DNA of 64,000 bases. It comes from Hypholoma sublateritium FD-334 SS-4. Taxonomy: Eukaryota > Basidiomycota > Agaricomycetes > Agaricales > Strophariaceae. Under the pieces are notes generated by a model. That model ran no database searches. It was not told the DNA's origin and saw nothing but the letters and a program-made list of their open reading frames with translations. The DNA is taken from NCBI GenBank assembly GCA_000827495.1, contig KN817601.1:65823-129822 (forward strand), written 5' to 3'. Positions within the stretch are counted from its first letter, which is position 1. Every line of letters starts with the position of its first letter. Below are positions 10,637 through 23,443 of this stretch, in pieces. The position numbers and the translations under genes are program-made.

Positions 10637-12434
10637 CTCGGCATCGCGTCGCTGATTACCCGGCCAGAACCCCGTCGCTGATACCTTTCAGGCGTCCTGC
10701 GGAACCTGATACGACATTTCTTCGAAATCTATACTTGTTTTGATATTTGTCCTACTTATATAACAATTCTGCTGGGCCCCGCTGCGTCTGCAAAAGCATC
10801 GTGGGCATCAGTCAGTCAAAATGAGCGAGGCTACGAAAGAAAGTCAGAAAGGGCGCACCACAGAGTCGCTCCTGTGACTTGGACTAATACTGCATCACCA
10901 TAAAGTTCCGAGTCCGAGATGCCGTGTCGACGCCTGGAGGGCATTCGTGAAATGGAATTTCCGGCAGGTTTTGGCGTGCCGGGAACTTTTCTTTGCGCAA
11001 ACGCGTCGTGTAGCGGACTTTGAAACTTACTAGTACTACTTAGCAGTAAGCAAGCGGTAAGTAAGTACCATCGACCAAGTCTACCCTCAGTCCTGTCATG
11101 TCTGTTAACGGCGACGCTGTTACTGAGGCTTATTTGATACTCTCACTGCTGCTCCAGCTTATAACGCTTGTGGTGGTGTAGCTTTGACAGACGGTCTGAC
11201 TCAGGCAGCAGTTTTCCAAACAATCCCGTAGTCAAACTTCGAAGTGCACTCCTTCCGCCCGCTTTCCTGCCCTTAACTGAAGCCTGCCGCCTTTGTCCGT
11301 GGAACTATGACCTCACGTCCTGCTACGTCTATGCGCCCTCTTGCGTTCTTCAAGTCCTGCACTGTCAGGCTGAGGCTGAGGCTGTTTCTGTTGTCATTTT
11401 TTTCCTATATACGGTGTTACTCAGGTGTTACTCAGACTGGGATATAACACTATATGTGAGTGGATTTATATTGAAAAGGAGCTTGGGTTGGCACAATACT
11501 TCGCGAATATATTTGTATTGCAGAAGACATCATGAAAGCTACCAGTATACTTATCAGTTAACACTTAATTTCGATCTTAAAAGTTTAATAAAAAGCTACA
11601 TGCGAACATTTGAGGCCATTTGTATACCTCCGTGTCCTACTGGATTTACCGGGGAGTAACCTTGCCGGCTTGGGCGCCTAATTTGTTGCAGGCCTTTCGC
11701 TTCCAGAGCAGCTACCCCGAGCAAAACCAGTCCGGGGTTGAGTAATAAGGCAAAGAAATTCGTTCAATATGTGAAGATACTCTGAATATAACTGCTTTAG
11801 TTGCAAAATCGAGGTCGGATACTTCTCAGTGTTTGTCTGTATTCTATTTTTAGGACTGTCTGTGGGAGTCACTGTCGACGAGGTGTCCAGGGTCACTCGG
11901 CACATGTTACCCAAAGTCACCAGAGAGTCGGCATGTGAAAGAGATTCATCCTTCTGCGAATCCGAACTATAGATATCGCGGCCAATTTACAGTGGCCTTA
12001 GGTAGCTCGTAAGCGGCTAAAATACTTCTGCCAGAATCAATGTGTTGTGCAGCATGTAGGACACCTCTTCGTACACATCACAGCCTCTCACAGCTCCGTG
12101 AGTCGAAGCAGCCTCGGGGCCTTAGCATTCCATACACGGACCACACATCAATGATCAACTACGCTGGGCATTCAAAGTATCGGGTATTCATACTAGAAGC
12201 AACACCAGGAAAGTTTAAGCACCTATTAGCAGTAATATATGATAGCAGTACAGTATATACATAAAATGTCCCTTTTTGAAATGATCGGAGTGGTATATCC
12301 GGCCGCGGCGGTAAAGCAAACGTTAGTAGTGTGGGGGCGCACCGCGACTGCGCGGCCAATTTTTGATGCGTTCGACGACTCGGGCACTCAACCGGTCTCG
12401 ATGTGCGAACGAAGGGGATAGGCGACAGCCCAGT
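10637..12434. other. Intergenic, no gene recognised
   Basis: About 1.8 kb between the MITE and the 3' end of the transporter gene. A 163-codon open frame at 11168-11659 has no family resemblance and no supporting exon structure. I see no RNA gene. Confidence 0.5.
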
Positions 12435-14063
12435 CTATATGCGGTCGATGTGCGCCGCAGCGACCTCGTCGGCCTTGTCGACGATGACAACGCCCGTCAT
12501 TAGCGAGGAGAACCCTAGCATCAGGGCGGACGCTGTGAGGACAGCCTGGCGCGCGGACGACACGCCGGTCAGGAGCGACACGACGACAAAGATGTTGAGC
12601 GGGACGCGGAATAGGGATGACAGCTGCAAGTCCATGGATGATCAGTATAAAGAACGAAGATACAGTAGCAGGACGTACCGTCGCGCGGTGCTCGTTACTG
12701 ATGAGTGTCCCGCGGAGCGTACCTTGCACGGGGTAATACATACCGACGCACGCCTCGAACGCGCAGAATGCCCAGAAGCGCACGTGCTCGTCTGCTGACG
12801 CGACGCACGTCGCAAGTGCCAGCGCGCTCACCGCGCACACGAGCGAGCTCAGCTTAGCGTGTAGCGCGAGCGCCGAGTCGATGCCCTTGGTGCCGCGCAG
12901 CAGGCGTCGCTGGTGAGATGCGACGAGCGCCGTGTAGAACAGCGAGCCGAGCATCATGCTGACCATGAAGGCGGAGAAGATGTACCCCAGCGGCAGCGGA
13001 AGCGACGCGGGCAGCGCGGCCTCCTGCAGCGCGGGGACCCAGAGGAAGACGAAGAGGTACATGGAGCCCTCGAAGCATGTCTGCGTGAGGCCGAGGACCA
13101 TGAGCAGCGGGTCTGGGTGGTGTCAGTTGCAATTCGCGGGTGAAGGTTGATACGCACCGTTGCGAACGATGCTCCACGCCTGCCCCATTCGCTTTATCTG
13201 GAACATGTCGCCACTCGCAACGCCCCCACCGCCGCCGTAGTTCTCGCCCCAGGTCGAGCGAATGACGACCCAGCCGAACACAAGAAGCACGCCGCTCGCG
13301 ATGAACGGCGCAGCAAAGTTGCCGGTCCAGCCGACAAGCTGGTTACTAACAACGCCAGCGCCAGTTGCGACAATGCCGTTGATGAGGGTCGCGCGGCCCA
13401 TGATCGTGGAGAGGTCGCCGGAGGGGAGCGTGGACGAAGAGGCCGACGAGACTAGCCACGACTCGAAGGCCGAGAAGAGGATGCTGGTGGAGACGCCGCC
13501 CAGGACGCGCCCCAGAAGGAGAAGTGGGATATATGGCACCAGAATGCACACACATGCGAGGGTATAAGTGATGCAAAAGACCAAGCAGAGCTTGCGCCGG
13601 CCGCTGTTGGACGGTCAGCTGAAAAGACAGCAAAGTGTTCACGCGTACTTACTGCTGGTCAGCCCATACTCCAACGAGGGGCGCCGCAAAGCCTGCGGAC
13701 ACGAAGCCGGTGACGAAGAGGACTGCGACGAGGCGCTCCGGGAACTCGTATTGGTCTCTGTAAAGTGAGTAGACATAGGGGCCTTGCAGCCAGTCCGCAG
13801 CTACACGCGTCCATCAGCCTCGGCCGTATTCCACGACGAAATTCAAACTCACCCATCACAATGGCATATACGAGCAGATACTTCCGAGTTAGCGTGGCGA
13901 GCGCACTGCTGCCAGTCTTTCCGCCCTCCAGGCGGTCTTCTGCGTGCGCTTTGCTCTGCTGCTGCTCAGCGCTGTTCGACACGTATCGGTCGAGCGTCAG
14001 CGCCAGCACACAAACGACCCCTAGGCCGAGCAGCTGCTGTTCGTAGAATCCGAGAGACGCCAT
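12435..14063 (-). CDS. MFS-type molybdate-anion transporter-like protein (MOT2/MFSD5 family)
   Basis: A multi-pass major-facilitator protein resembling the MFSD5/MOT2 molybdate-anion transporter group (fungal DUF791-type). The start at 14063 gives MASLGFYEQQLLGLGVVCVLAL, a first transmembrane helix. Five or so exons follow. Recognisable segments are DWLQGPYVYSLYRDQY after helix 2, GWVWADQ-like then GRRKLCLVFCITY (the MFS A-like loop), LLGRVLGGVSTSILFSAFESWLV, LINGIVATGAGVVSNQLVGW, then after a long loop LGLTQTCFEGSMYLFVFLWVPAL, FEACVGMYYPVQGTLRG and FRVPLNIFVVVSLLTG. The glycine-rich loop at about 13220-13250 is low complexity. The stop is TAG at 12435-12437. The frame looks intact through all exons. 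Transport of molybdate is known for some relatives; here it is inferred only from family. Confidence 0.85.
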
Positions 14064-14861
14064 GGCGTAGTGATACTCTATGCCTAGTCGCAGTCCAGTA
14101 TGATATGGCTAGCGGAGGGCGTCGATGGACGTGCTGACGGAGTTAAGGAAAGAATAAAAATATTCAAAGGTGGCCCCAGCACGTTCACACAAATGTCGTA
14201 ACTCCATCAGATCCATTCCCACCAGCCGTTGACTGTGTTGAACATTCAAGAATGAACATATGGCAGTCGACCTGGCCCGTTGTTAAGTTTGAGCCAATCT
14301 CTAACCACGTTGAGTAGCCAATTGCGCGAGCACAACACCTCATAGATATGCGGAGCGTTGCCTTTGCGTTTGCCTGCCTCCGGGACTTTCGGAAAAATGC
14401 CGGAAAAACATACATTTACAGCGACCTCGTTTCTATTGGTTTACTATACATCGAGCTCGAAAGCCAGGGAATCACAAAATGAGGATAACGTTTGCTCGAA
14501 ATATCAACATAGCGAATATCTCATGTAGTGAAGCCGGTATGAAGAGTCGAACGACGTGTCCAAGCCACAATATGTCGTCGATTAATTCCAGGGGCCAGGC
14601 TTCCACAGCCATAAAGCCGATTCAAACAAACTACCAGCCAGAAAACAAAAGTACAGCATGTTGTGTGATTAGGAATGCGAATGTGATTGTGAACGATACA
14701 TATATACAACATCCCTTATGGTTAGAACTAAGCACGGGAAAATATGGTGGGCGAAGGCAGGGGAAGGGGTGCACCGACGATGACAGAAAAAATATACAAA
14801 TAAAGTAGGAGGCAATGGACAATGCGCAATATTTACGAATATAATTAAGGGGCAAGTGGGA
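14064..14861. other. Intergenic, no gene recognised
   Basis: About 800 bp separating the transporter start from the 3' end of the next minus-strand gene. It presumably holds the transporter promoter. No family-like reading frame or repeat was found. Confidence 0.5.
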
Positions 14862-17800
14862 TCAGAAGGGCTCCGGCTGCGGTGACGACAGCACCTTGGC
14901 CAGGTCGTCCGCGCTCTGGTTCCCGCCGAACGTCACCCGGTCTTCGTCGAGGACCATCGGCAGAGCGGCGTGCGGCACGGCGGGCGCAGTGGAGTTGCGC
15001 TGGGACATTGCGTCATCAAAGTACGCGCTCAGGAGCGACATGTGCTTCGGCGTGGGGTGGTTCGTGTCCTTCGGCGGCACGGGGAAATCTGACAGATTCG
15101 ACATGCGCGAGAGCGTGGAGGCCGACGTGTAGCTGCTGCGCGTGGCGTCCGTCAGCGGGGGCTGCAGGCCGCATATGATGCGCGCGTGCGAATCGCGGGA
15201 GCCGGGGCTGGCGAGGCCCTGCCGCTGGGAGTCGTGCGGGAAGGCAGTTTGCCCTGCGAAAGACAGACGGTGCTCGGTGGAGATCGCAGGCGGGGTCGAG
15301 ACAGATTCTATCATGCCGACGCGGAACAAAGTAGCTATAAAAGAAAATAATCAGTGAGTGATGAAGCACGATGCACGCTCTATTGCTTACCAGTAGGGTC
15401 GTCATCTTCATTGGCCTCGATGAATGACGACGCCCGTGAGGAGAGAACGTCCTCGGGTAGCGTCTCCGTCGCCTTGAATGCGTGGATCGTGTCGTCCATG
15501 CTGTCTTGGGGCGGCGACGCCGACAGCGCTACTACCTCCTCAAACAGGAACTGCAAGCTCCCCTCCGTCGGCCGGCGCGCAAGGCCGCCGGGCCGCAGCG
15601 ACGACGCAACCGAGCCTGTGTACAGCGTGCTTCCGCGCTCCAGCTCGCGCTCGCGCTCGAGCCCCATCTGCTCGAACTCGTCGCTCAGCTGGCGCGCGAG
15701 GTTCGTGAGGCTGCTGTCCGTGCGCCGCGTGCGCATGCTCACGTCCCATGGGAGCGATGTGCGTAACGGCTGAGCCGGGCTCTCAGGCAGCGCCGCCTCA
15801 TTCGGCGTGAGTGGCGCGCTGCTTGCGCTCGGCCGGAAGAAGAGGTCGTGGAAGCTCTCGAGGTCGTGTGGGCTGCCCACAAGGCGCGGCGACGTCTGTG
15901 GCGAATAACTGTCGGTGGTACTCGGCGACGGGTGACGCGTCTGGTACTCAGGGGAAGGTACTGGGAGGTGGCCCGACGACGCCAGGGTATGGTTCGATGT
16001 AAAGTTAGAGTGAGACTGCAATTTCTGATCGGAAGTAGTCTGATTGATCCCCCCACGCTCAATGCGCACCTGGGGAGCGGACGTGTTTACCTGCAGTCTT
16101 GACTGGAATTCGTTCTGATCGCTCTGCTGCCGTTGGGCGAACATCTGTTGGGCATACCCATGGCTTTCGCTGGTGCCAAGCCCACTATCTGGGCTGGCGC
16201 GCCGGAATCGGGTCGCATTCACTGCGTTGACCAGCGTCTCTCCCAGCCCAACGGTGTCACGAATGTTCATCGTGTGACGATTCGGACTGCGCGGTGACGA
16301 TGCGTCGGGAAGTGATGGCGAATACTCCAGATCAACTGGTAGTACCTCATGCACAACCTCGTCGGAGGGCGACAGTTGCGCCCACATCTTCGCTTCATGT
16401 GGCGTCTGATCCCCTGACCGATGTTGTCCCACGAGGCCATTAGCACTGAGATAGCTATCGCGATTCGACGTCTGCGCATACGGATGGAGGATGATGTGGG
16501 GCGGCAGTTTATGCCTCGCCAGGATGTCGGAGATAGGAGGCACCTTGGTAACACTGGTGTTGACGGACCGATGCGGACCGGCGAAGTTGGCAGTATATTG
16601 CTCCGCCCTGGGTGCCGCATTGAAGGACAGCCCGCCATTCGCATAAGGATGGGGAATATAATTCGCGGATTCCTCCTCGGGCGGCGTCCCCAGTGCGATA
16701 CCCACTCGAGAGTCGCTCATTGCAGAGAACGCCGGCGACGGTGTCTGTCTGGGCGACAGCCCATTCCCACTTGTATTCGCACCGCGGTCCAACGGCAGAT
16801 GCGCCGGGTCCGCGAGGCGAATGACCCGTGTGCCCTGGCCTTTCAGCGCCCCCTCGAGGTCCGCCGTCTTGTGGTGTGGCTGCTGCCCATGCGACAAGGC
16901 TGCCGGCGCATCGGAGCTCGAAAACGGTGCGAGCACGGCGGGTTTCGCCACCATCTTCATCGCCGATTTCGACCACGAATCGTTCCGCGAATGCGTCCGA
17001 GAATGTGATTTCGTCGACTTGCTGAGCGTTTTCACGAGCGAGTTGGAGTGGGAATGCGTCCCGCGGGAAGTGGTCGCACTGGTCCCATCCGAGAAGTATG
17101 CCAGACGCGGGGGCGGAATTCCGGGGGAATAATTCTGCGTTCCCAGGCAAGCCTGCGCTGCTATGAATTCAAAGCTGCTCTGGTGCTGGTGTCCTGGTTT
17201 GTGTCCCTTCTGGGTGAGCGACTTTGAGCGGGTGCGCGAGACCGTCCGCGAATGCTTGTTTCCAAATGATGTTTGCGCCTGCCGTTGCCATGCTTTTCTC
17301 TCGGTATCTAGAGTTGCACCTTCACGAAGCACGCTACGGAAGTAATAGAAAATTAGGAAGAACCTGACGTCATAATGTAAAAATACATACTGTGCCAGCG
17401 AAGGGACAGGCGAAGGCAGTGCCAGATCGTCTAACGCAAAGCTCTTTGGCCTTGGAGGGCGAAGTGTTTTTCCCGCCCCAGTTGATATTTGCGGCGGCCG
17501 CAAGATCGACCGTTGGGGTCCTTCTTCCTTCTTCTTCCCCTTGTTGAGACTCAAATCCACCAGCGAGCGCGAATGGGCAAGGACGCGTGACGCAATACCC
17601 GGCTCGCGTTGCTGCTGAGACTCGAAATTATACTGATCCGTCGGCGTTACCGGCGGGCTCACGATACGTCCTGTGCTGCCTGTCGCCCCAGCCTGCTTCT
17701 GCTGCTCCAAGGCCTGTATGATCTCCTGCTTGACTCGCAGGCGCGGGCGCGGGAAGAGGAGCGCGTCGCACCACGTCTCGGCAGAGAGCCAGCGCTCCTT

Positions 17801-19093
17801 GCCCTTCGGGAATGAAAACTTGGGCGTAGCGGTCGCCGTAGTCGCGTTTGCGGCACCATTCTCGTCGCTGGCGGGGCGCGATAATAATGACGCGACGGGA
17901 CTGCGGAGATTGGGCGTCGATGTCGAGTTTTTCACTCCTTTCGTCCCTGAGCCTCCCGGAGCATATGTGGAGGGGCCGGCTCTGCTCGGCCCTGCGGTTG
18001 TGAACGTGAGGCGCGGCGGGTTGCCTGTGTTAAATGTGCTTTGTTGTGGGTCCGTCAATGGGTGGACAGATTGTGGGACAGGGGGTATCGTGAGAGTAGG
18101 AAAGGCTTGGGCGTAGGGGTGGCGATAACCTGACGTTGTTGATGTGGAATTCTGCTGCGAGTTTGACGAACTGCGAGAGTCGGATGACGCAGTGGGGGAA
18201 CGGGGTTGATGTGTTGGAGAGAGGAGTCTCGTGCGATCATGATCGCTTTGGTGGGCGAGAGATTGATAATACCTATTGTCAGCGTCTGTTACTCTTGAAG
18301 CTATTCGCTCGTCTCGGGCTTGGATGTTTTCGTGCAGGCGTTGATGTTTGGTCTTGATCCCAGGTTTCGGTTGGGCCGCCAGAGAACCGCTTGCATATAC
18401 GCGCACGTCCAACCTTCCATACCCCATGTCCGTCTCTTGCGGTAGCGTACTGCCTCGCTGGAATCGACTTGACTTCGGGGTGGTATTGCTGCGCATCTGC
18501 TCTGGGGCAGGGGACACGACAGACTTGCGATGTGACCCTGCGAAACTGAAGATACTTGCGATGCTGATGCGATGGGTGTCCTTCGAGCTTCTGAGGTGTG
18601 GCATCGGCGATTCACCGACGCCACCGCCCATAGTATCAATGTTGACATACGATGGCAGAGGAGGGTGGGCGGCGGACACCGTTGAGCGTCTATTCATAGT
18701 GAGGCTGCCTCTACTCGGATCCATAGCTCCGGAGGACGTCGTCCGGGTAGAATGAACGGAAAATGAACGGTCCCTAGGTCGCTCTTTCTGTTCTTCCTCG
18801 GAAAGACGCCCGTTGGAGGGGCGCAAGTGGAAGTCCCCGCCATACCTGATCTGTAGCTCCTTATCGCCCAACACTCCACCTTCGTCGAACTCATCCAATG
18901 CATCCCCCCAACTATCCCTGGCCTCCTCCTGTCTAGGCGGTTCGCGTGGTAGCTCGTAGGGACCATTATACGGTATATACCAGTCGTCCTTGTCCACTGA
19001 CTTCTTTTTAGGCTCGTGACGCGACGGAAACGCAAAAGCACCGCGAGTGAAGCGGGAAAGGGGAGCATTCTGCGCAGTCGTTTGCGAGGTCAT
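14862..19093 (-). CDS. Large Ser/Pro-rich protein of unknown function (~1,375 residues)
   Basis: I do not recognise a catalytic domain. The start is the ATG at 19093 (MTSQTTAQNAPLSRF). A 57-nt intron (17390-17334, GTATGT...CCGTAG) is a multiple of three and has no stop, so the frame reads straight through it. A second intron (15390-15335) leads to the last exon, ending at the TGA at 14862-14864. The protein is largely disordered: long Ser/Pro/Thr stretches, a basic Ser-rich run of the type SKSTKSHSRTHSRNDSWSKS, and many SP/TP sites. The more conserved-looking blocks are WYIPYNGPYELP near the start and KERWLSAETWCDALLFPRPRL before the middle. The latter, with a following SRSLVDLSLNKGKKKEE, resembles fungal proteins annotated only as uncharacterised. 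A signalling or cytoskeletal scaffold is a guess. Confidence 0.75.
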
Positions 19094-21606
19094 CAAGGCT
19101 AGGAGTTGGTGTCGACAATGGAAGGTGGAAATGAAGTATCAACCACGTCCAGCGCAAGTGAGGCCTGTCTTGGAGCCACGTCGGTGGTCCAGACGGTGAA
19201 CTAAGGGGGATCAACCGGATGATATCCTACGAGGCGGAGCAAGGAACGCTGTTTCAAGGTTATGAGTTTGTTTCGATCAAATTTCCAAGCAAAAGCAAGA
19301 CTAGTGCAAAACACACCTAGCAAACCGCCTCAATTCGCCACTCTGCGGCCTCTGCAGACGTCTGGGGGCGGGGATGATGGAGGGGAAAGAATAGGTTGCG
19401 TACAAACACAACTGTCGAATAGGTCATTTCTCACGGGACCCTGAACCCGTATTTTTTTATGACATTTCCACCACGTGGGTTTATATTCGACGGATGTCCC
19501 ACGAGGCTCGCACCGCGTTCTGGGCGCCTTCTTTTCTGATTTTTCCTCCCATCGTCGATTCATCGCTTACTTCTCATCTCCCTCTGTCTTCCGGATTTCA
19601 TCCACGTTCGCTACCTCCTCGCCTCCCGGAAGATACAGCCTTTGAAAGCAGTTGATGCATTGCAAACACTGATGCATCATGTGTGATCTCGAAGGCTCGA
19701 CCTTGACATTGCCAGTGCTTTTGATACCAAGATAAAGATAAAACCACCGCTCAAGGTAATTCTCTGATGCGTTTACATGATGCTTCTAACAATACGCATT
19801 GATATATACAATAAATTTAGCTCACAGAGTCCTATAGAGTCTGACGGATCCCGGCCTTTGGTGAATTCATTGCCGAACTCGAACTGATAGGAAACGTCAG
19901 AGCTAAGAGCTTAGCCTGACGTCCCCCTGGTAGGAGACGGGGGTATTAACGCACGCCACCGTTATGGTGCGTCATTACCGATGTACGAGATAGCAAGAGA
20001 GCGCACAAAAGAACGACTAAAGTGAATGCTCTCCATCAGCACCTCTTCTGCACGAAATTAGGCTGATTGATGATTAGAGATTATGATAGCGTCATCAGCT
20101 TGACATGGGTATGAGCTCTGGACCAAGTCAACATAGATCTAAGCAGACATCTAGCAGCATTCTCACCGCCGCTCTCTACGCAGTAATTAGCTACGTTACT
20201 CAGTCTAGCAGCACTCAAGATGCTCAAGCTTCAAGCTAATTTCGAATGACACCTTCAAGTCAGGACTTATTCACCGAACGACCAACAAGATGCAAGCTGG
20301 CGGAAACCTCGGATAGATAGCAATGCAGTGTCTACATATTGATAGCTGATTTATCTATCCTTGAGGTTGCCACTCCTTGAAATACATTCCACGGCCATTG
20401 CCTTCACCTGCCTGTCTTCAAATCGATGGGAGGCATGTAATTTCCTCGGCCTCTTAATTTCCATTAGTGTTCGTGAGGTAGAACCGCCATATATGGAACT
20501 GACCACTTGTTCTTGGATGATGTCAACTCCCACCGGAAACACTTCGGTCAGTAATTCACATAACATCGCCTTGGTGGCAGAGTGGTATACACATATACCG
20601 CATATAATTCGATCTGATTCATTGAGGAAGTAATGTATTCAGTGAGTCTTTGATACATTATTAACTCTTGGTTGGCGTTCATCTTACCTTTTTCGGGATA
20701 AATTGGTGCATACTTATTATGACGACCTCTACAGCTATATGTAGATAATGTGAAGCTGTATGTAGGCAAAGCGACGGTGATGGCAGGGAGATCAAAGGGA
20801 GATGCTGATTCGACGATAATCCAGTAGCAGGGATATAATAGATCAGCATGTGGTACTCTTTCGAACGTAAGTAATTAAATCATAAATTCGCCAACGATTG
20901 ATTTTCCAGCCGTCGAGCTAGATTAGCAATCAAACCAGTCCCCCCATGGGTTATTAGCAGCTAACAGTGAATGAGGCCGCAGACACGACATGATCTCAGT
21001 CATCTGGACGACGAAAAATACGTCTAAACATTATATCACCCGCTTTTTGTATGAACTATGCAGGTGAATAATGAGGATTTTAGGTGTAATTGTTTTCATC
21101 TATCATCTCTGTTCGTTCAGAATCCAGATTGTGAGGATTTATTTTGACATGTGGGCCAAATGTGGACTTGATGTGGACTCTTATTTAATCGGCCGACGAG
21201 CTGACATATCGACGACCGAGCGCGAGTCCCTGCCAGTGATTGGTCCCCCGGGGCCCGCACTCGAGAACTGGCTTCATGGAGATTTAATTAAGAGCTTAAC
21301 TGTTGAAGACATGATTATGAGTTCCCAGTAGTCTCATGCCCAGGTAAGCAGACAGTAATATATCTTTGCCGAAAATCAGCAATGCAAAAACACGTTATGT
21401 TACTGCAAGCAGTGTAGCAGAAATGAGAAAATGAATTACGCGATACCACATCAATCTACCGGATGTGGGTCTAGTGCTAGCTATACTAATATGAACAAAA
21501 TCAAGGTGTATCTCGCTTCTGCACACTCTAAGCACCTCGCTTTTAGAACTGCGTAGAGCTCTGCGGCCCTCCTATATTCAACCCCGTAAAACCATCCATC
21601 CACGTC
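19094..21606. other. Long intergenic region, no gene recognised
   Basis: About 2.5 kb upstream of the serine-rich gene. No exon chain or family signature on either strand. A short open frame at 21071-21331 contains a PPGP...W...GD string that faintly recalls a P450 N-terminus, but nothing follows it. Three successive stem-loops at 19894-19972 are listed separately. Confidence 0.5.
19894..19972. other. Three back-to-back stem-loops
   Basis: Stem 1 pairs ACGTCAG (19894-19900) with CTGACGT (19916-19922), with CTAAG/CTTAG pairing inside. Stem 2 pairs CCCCC (19923-19927) with GGGGG (19939-19943). Stem 3 pairs ACGCAC (19949-19954) with GTGCGT (19967-19972). They are nearly contiguous in an otherwise unstructured intergenic region. 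A structured transcript or a transposon remnant is possible; no known RNA family was recognised. Confidence 0.35.
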
Positions 21607-23443
21607 TCATTCGGAGACGTATATGGGGGACTCTCGCTCCGCGCCCGCCGAGTCTGAACCAGTGGTCGTAACGGCGGCACATATGGTGTATCCTACCCCG
21701 ACAATAAAAAAAATAAGCACACGCACAGCGGAATAGACGGATCCGGGAGAGCACTGACAAAGAGAAAGTCAAGGACGACGAAGCCCTCCAGCGCTGAATC
21801 GGTGTCGGGAGTCGCCGCCTCGACGTCGTCGAGCTCGATGTATACGAAGCGCCCCGACGCGGGGCAGAAGCTCGACACCGCTTGCGTCGTCGCCAGCACT
21901 GCGGTATGCACGGGGATAGGCAGCCCCTTCTGCATCGGCCGTGACTCTGCGGTGAACAGCCGCGCGGCGCCCATGCTGCGGTCGAACCACCGCGCGACGA
22001 GCTTGTCGAGGCAGAAACGATACGGGTCCATGTTGTTCGGCGCCTCGTGCGTGCTGGTGATCTGAAGCGGCGGGTATTCGTCGAGGCGGAACCTCTCCAA
22101 ATCGCTCGTCATCAGGACCTCGCACCGGTAGAGTTTGGCGTTCGTCGAGTCCGTGGGGACGACGACGTCGTAGACCAGCGGCAGTTCTGTTCCAGAGTAC
22201 CAGTCGCAGGGGCCGGCGTATTGATCGTCGTCTGTTGGGCTGCGCTTGCGATATAACAAGTCGACCGTCGAGATGACTGGGGTTGGGTGAACTACGCTGA
22301 AGGGCGGTGAGCTGCTCTGCAGGCGCGGAATGCGCCATATCGATATTCCCCGAGCGTGGAGGAGAAAAACAAAATTCCGGTCGACTATGCTCTGTGTATA
22401 ATAGATATTCAGGGCAGAAGGACAGAAGGTTGAGGTTGAGAATACCTGATAAAACTCTCCTTCGACAGCCCAGGCTGTCCAGTCATTTGTTACAAAGTCC
22501 CATATTCTTACAACGTTGTTCTGGAGTAAAACAAAGCGGTTTCCACAGATGGAGTAGAAAGACGACTCCTCGTCCCCGGGGAACACCTGTGACGCTATTA
22601 ACGTTAACTGTGGGCTCGCGTGCTCTGGGTATATCTCGTATATACATATCTCCTCGGGTCTAGGCGAAGCGGGTACCAGCGACTTTGAGTCTCAGTCGCA
22701 GCATACGGCGGGGAGACTACTTACGACGCCTCGTCATCTTCGACGATTGGACACGATATTAGCACGCGAAGGGCACGTCCGTCGGGCGATGCATGGACGA
22801 GGTACTTAGAGTGCAACCTAACCTTTACCCTTGCTATTACTTTTGTAAATGAACCACGCCCGCGATACGGGGAGAAGCCTAGATCCCACACGGCGACCCA
22901 GCGCCACGCAAACGTAACTAGGTACCGCCCGCCGGGAACAAGGAACACCGAGCGTAGGTCATAGTCATCTTCCTCTCCGGAGTCGCCGTCGTCCGTCGCG
23001 CTGGAATCCGACGCCATCGGGGAGAACAGGTGCGAGTGTGCCGGGAGCTCTTGAGTGTGGGGGTACGGGCGCGCCGCGACACAGAGCCACTTGTACGGCG
23101 CCAGCGCTGCGCACTCGAGCTCCTTGAGCGACATGTCCGCGAGCGGGAATGTAGGCAGGAACAACCCGTTTGCAAGGCACACCTGCCGCAGCGCCTCGAT
23201 CCAGACGATCAGGTGGGATGTCGCGAGCTGGAACGTGGTGCATGTCTGGTGTATGTGATCAGCACGTGGATATCAGCGCGATCGGGGGAAATAGACGCCC
23301 ACCGTTCTGAGGCGCAGGATATCGGGCGGCTCCAGGAACGATATTATGAATATTTGGATGTCCAGGGTAAGCTGCAGTATGGGTGCGAGGTTGGGTGCGA
23401 GATTGGCTGTTGCGTTTGTGCCCGTGCCCATGGGGGCCGCCAT
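21607..23443 (-). CDS. F-box protein with WD-like C-terminal region
   Basis: A basidiomycete F-box protein, expected to act as an SCF ubiquitin-ligase substrate adaptor. The start at 23443 gives MAAPMGTGTNATANLAPN, followed by the F-box LDIQIFIISFLEPPDILRLR. The first intron (GTGGGC...CACCAG) joins to TCTTFQLATSHLIVWIEALRQ, the usual continuation. Later landmarks are LVPGGRYLVTFAWRWVAVWDLG, SSFYSICGNRFVLLQNNVVRIWDFVTNDWTAW split over exons, and LLHARGISIWRIP, all WD40-like strand motifs seen in this family. An acidic stretch (SGEEDDYD) lies in the first third. The last splice is uncertain; my model ends at the TGA at 21607-21609, but reading through instead would end near 21700. Substrate unknown. 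Confidence 0.8.

Noticed and set aside
11168..11659. 163-codon plus-strand frame
   Set aside because: No recognisable domain, irregular composition, and no linked exons; likely chance.
21071..21331. 86-codon frame with PPGPALENWLHGD, reminiscent of a cytochrome P450 N-terminus
   Set aside because: Only a few residues match the P450 proline-rich hinge and no I-helix, ExxR or heme-Cys motif follows anywhere downstream.
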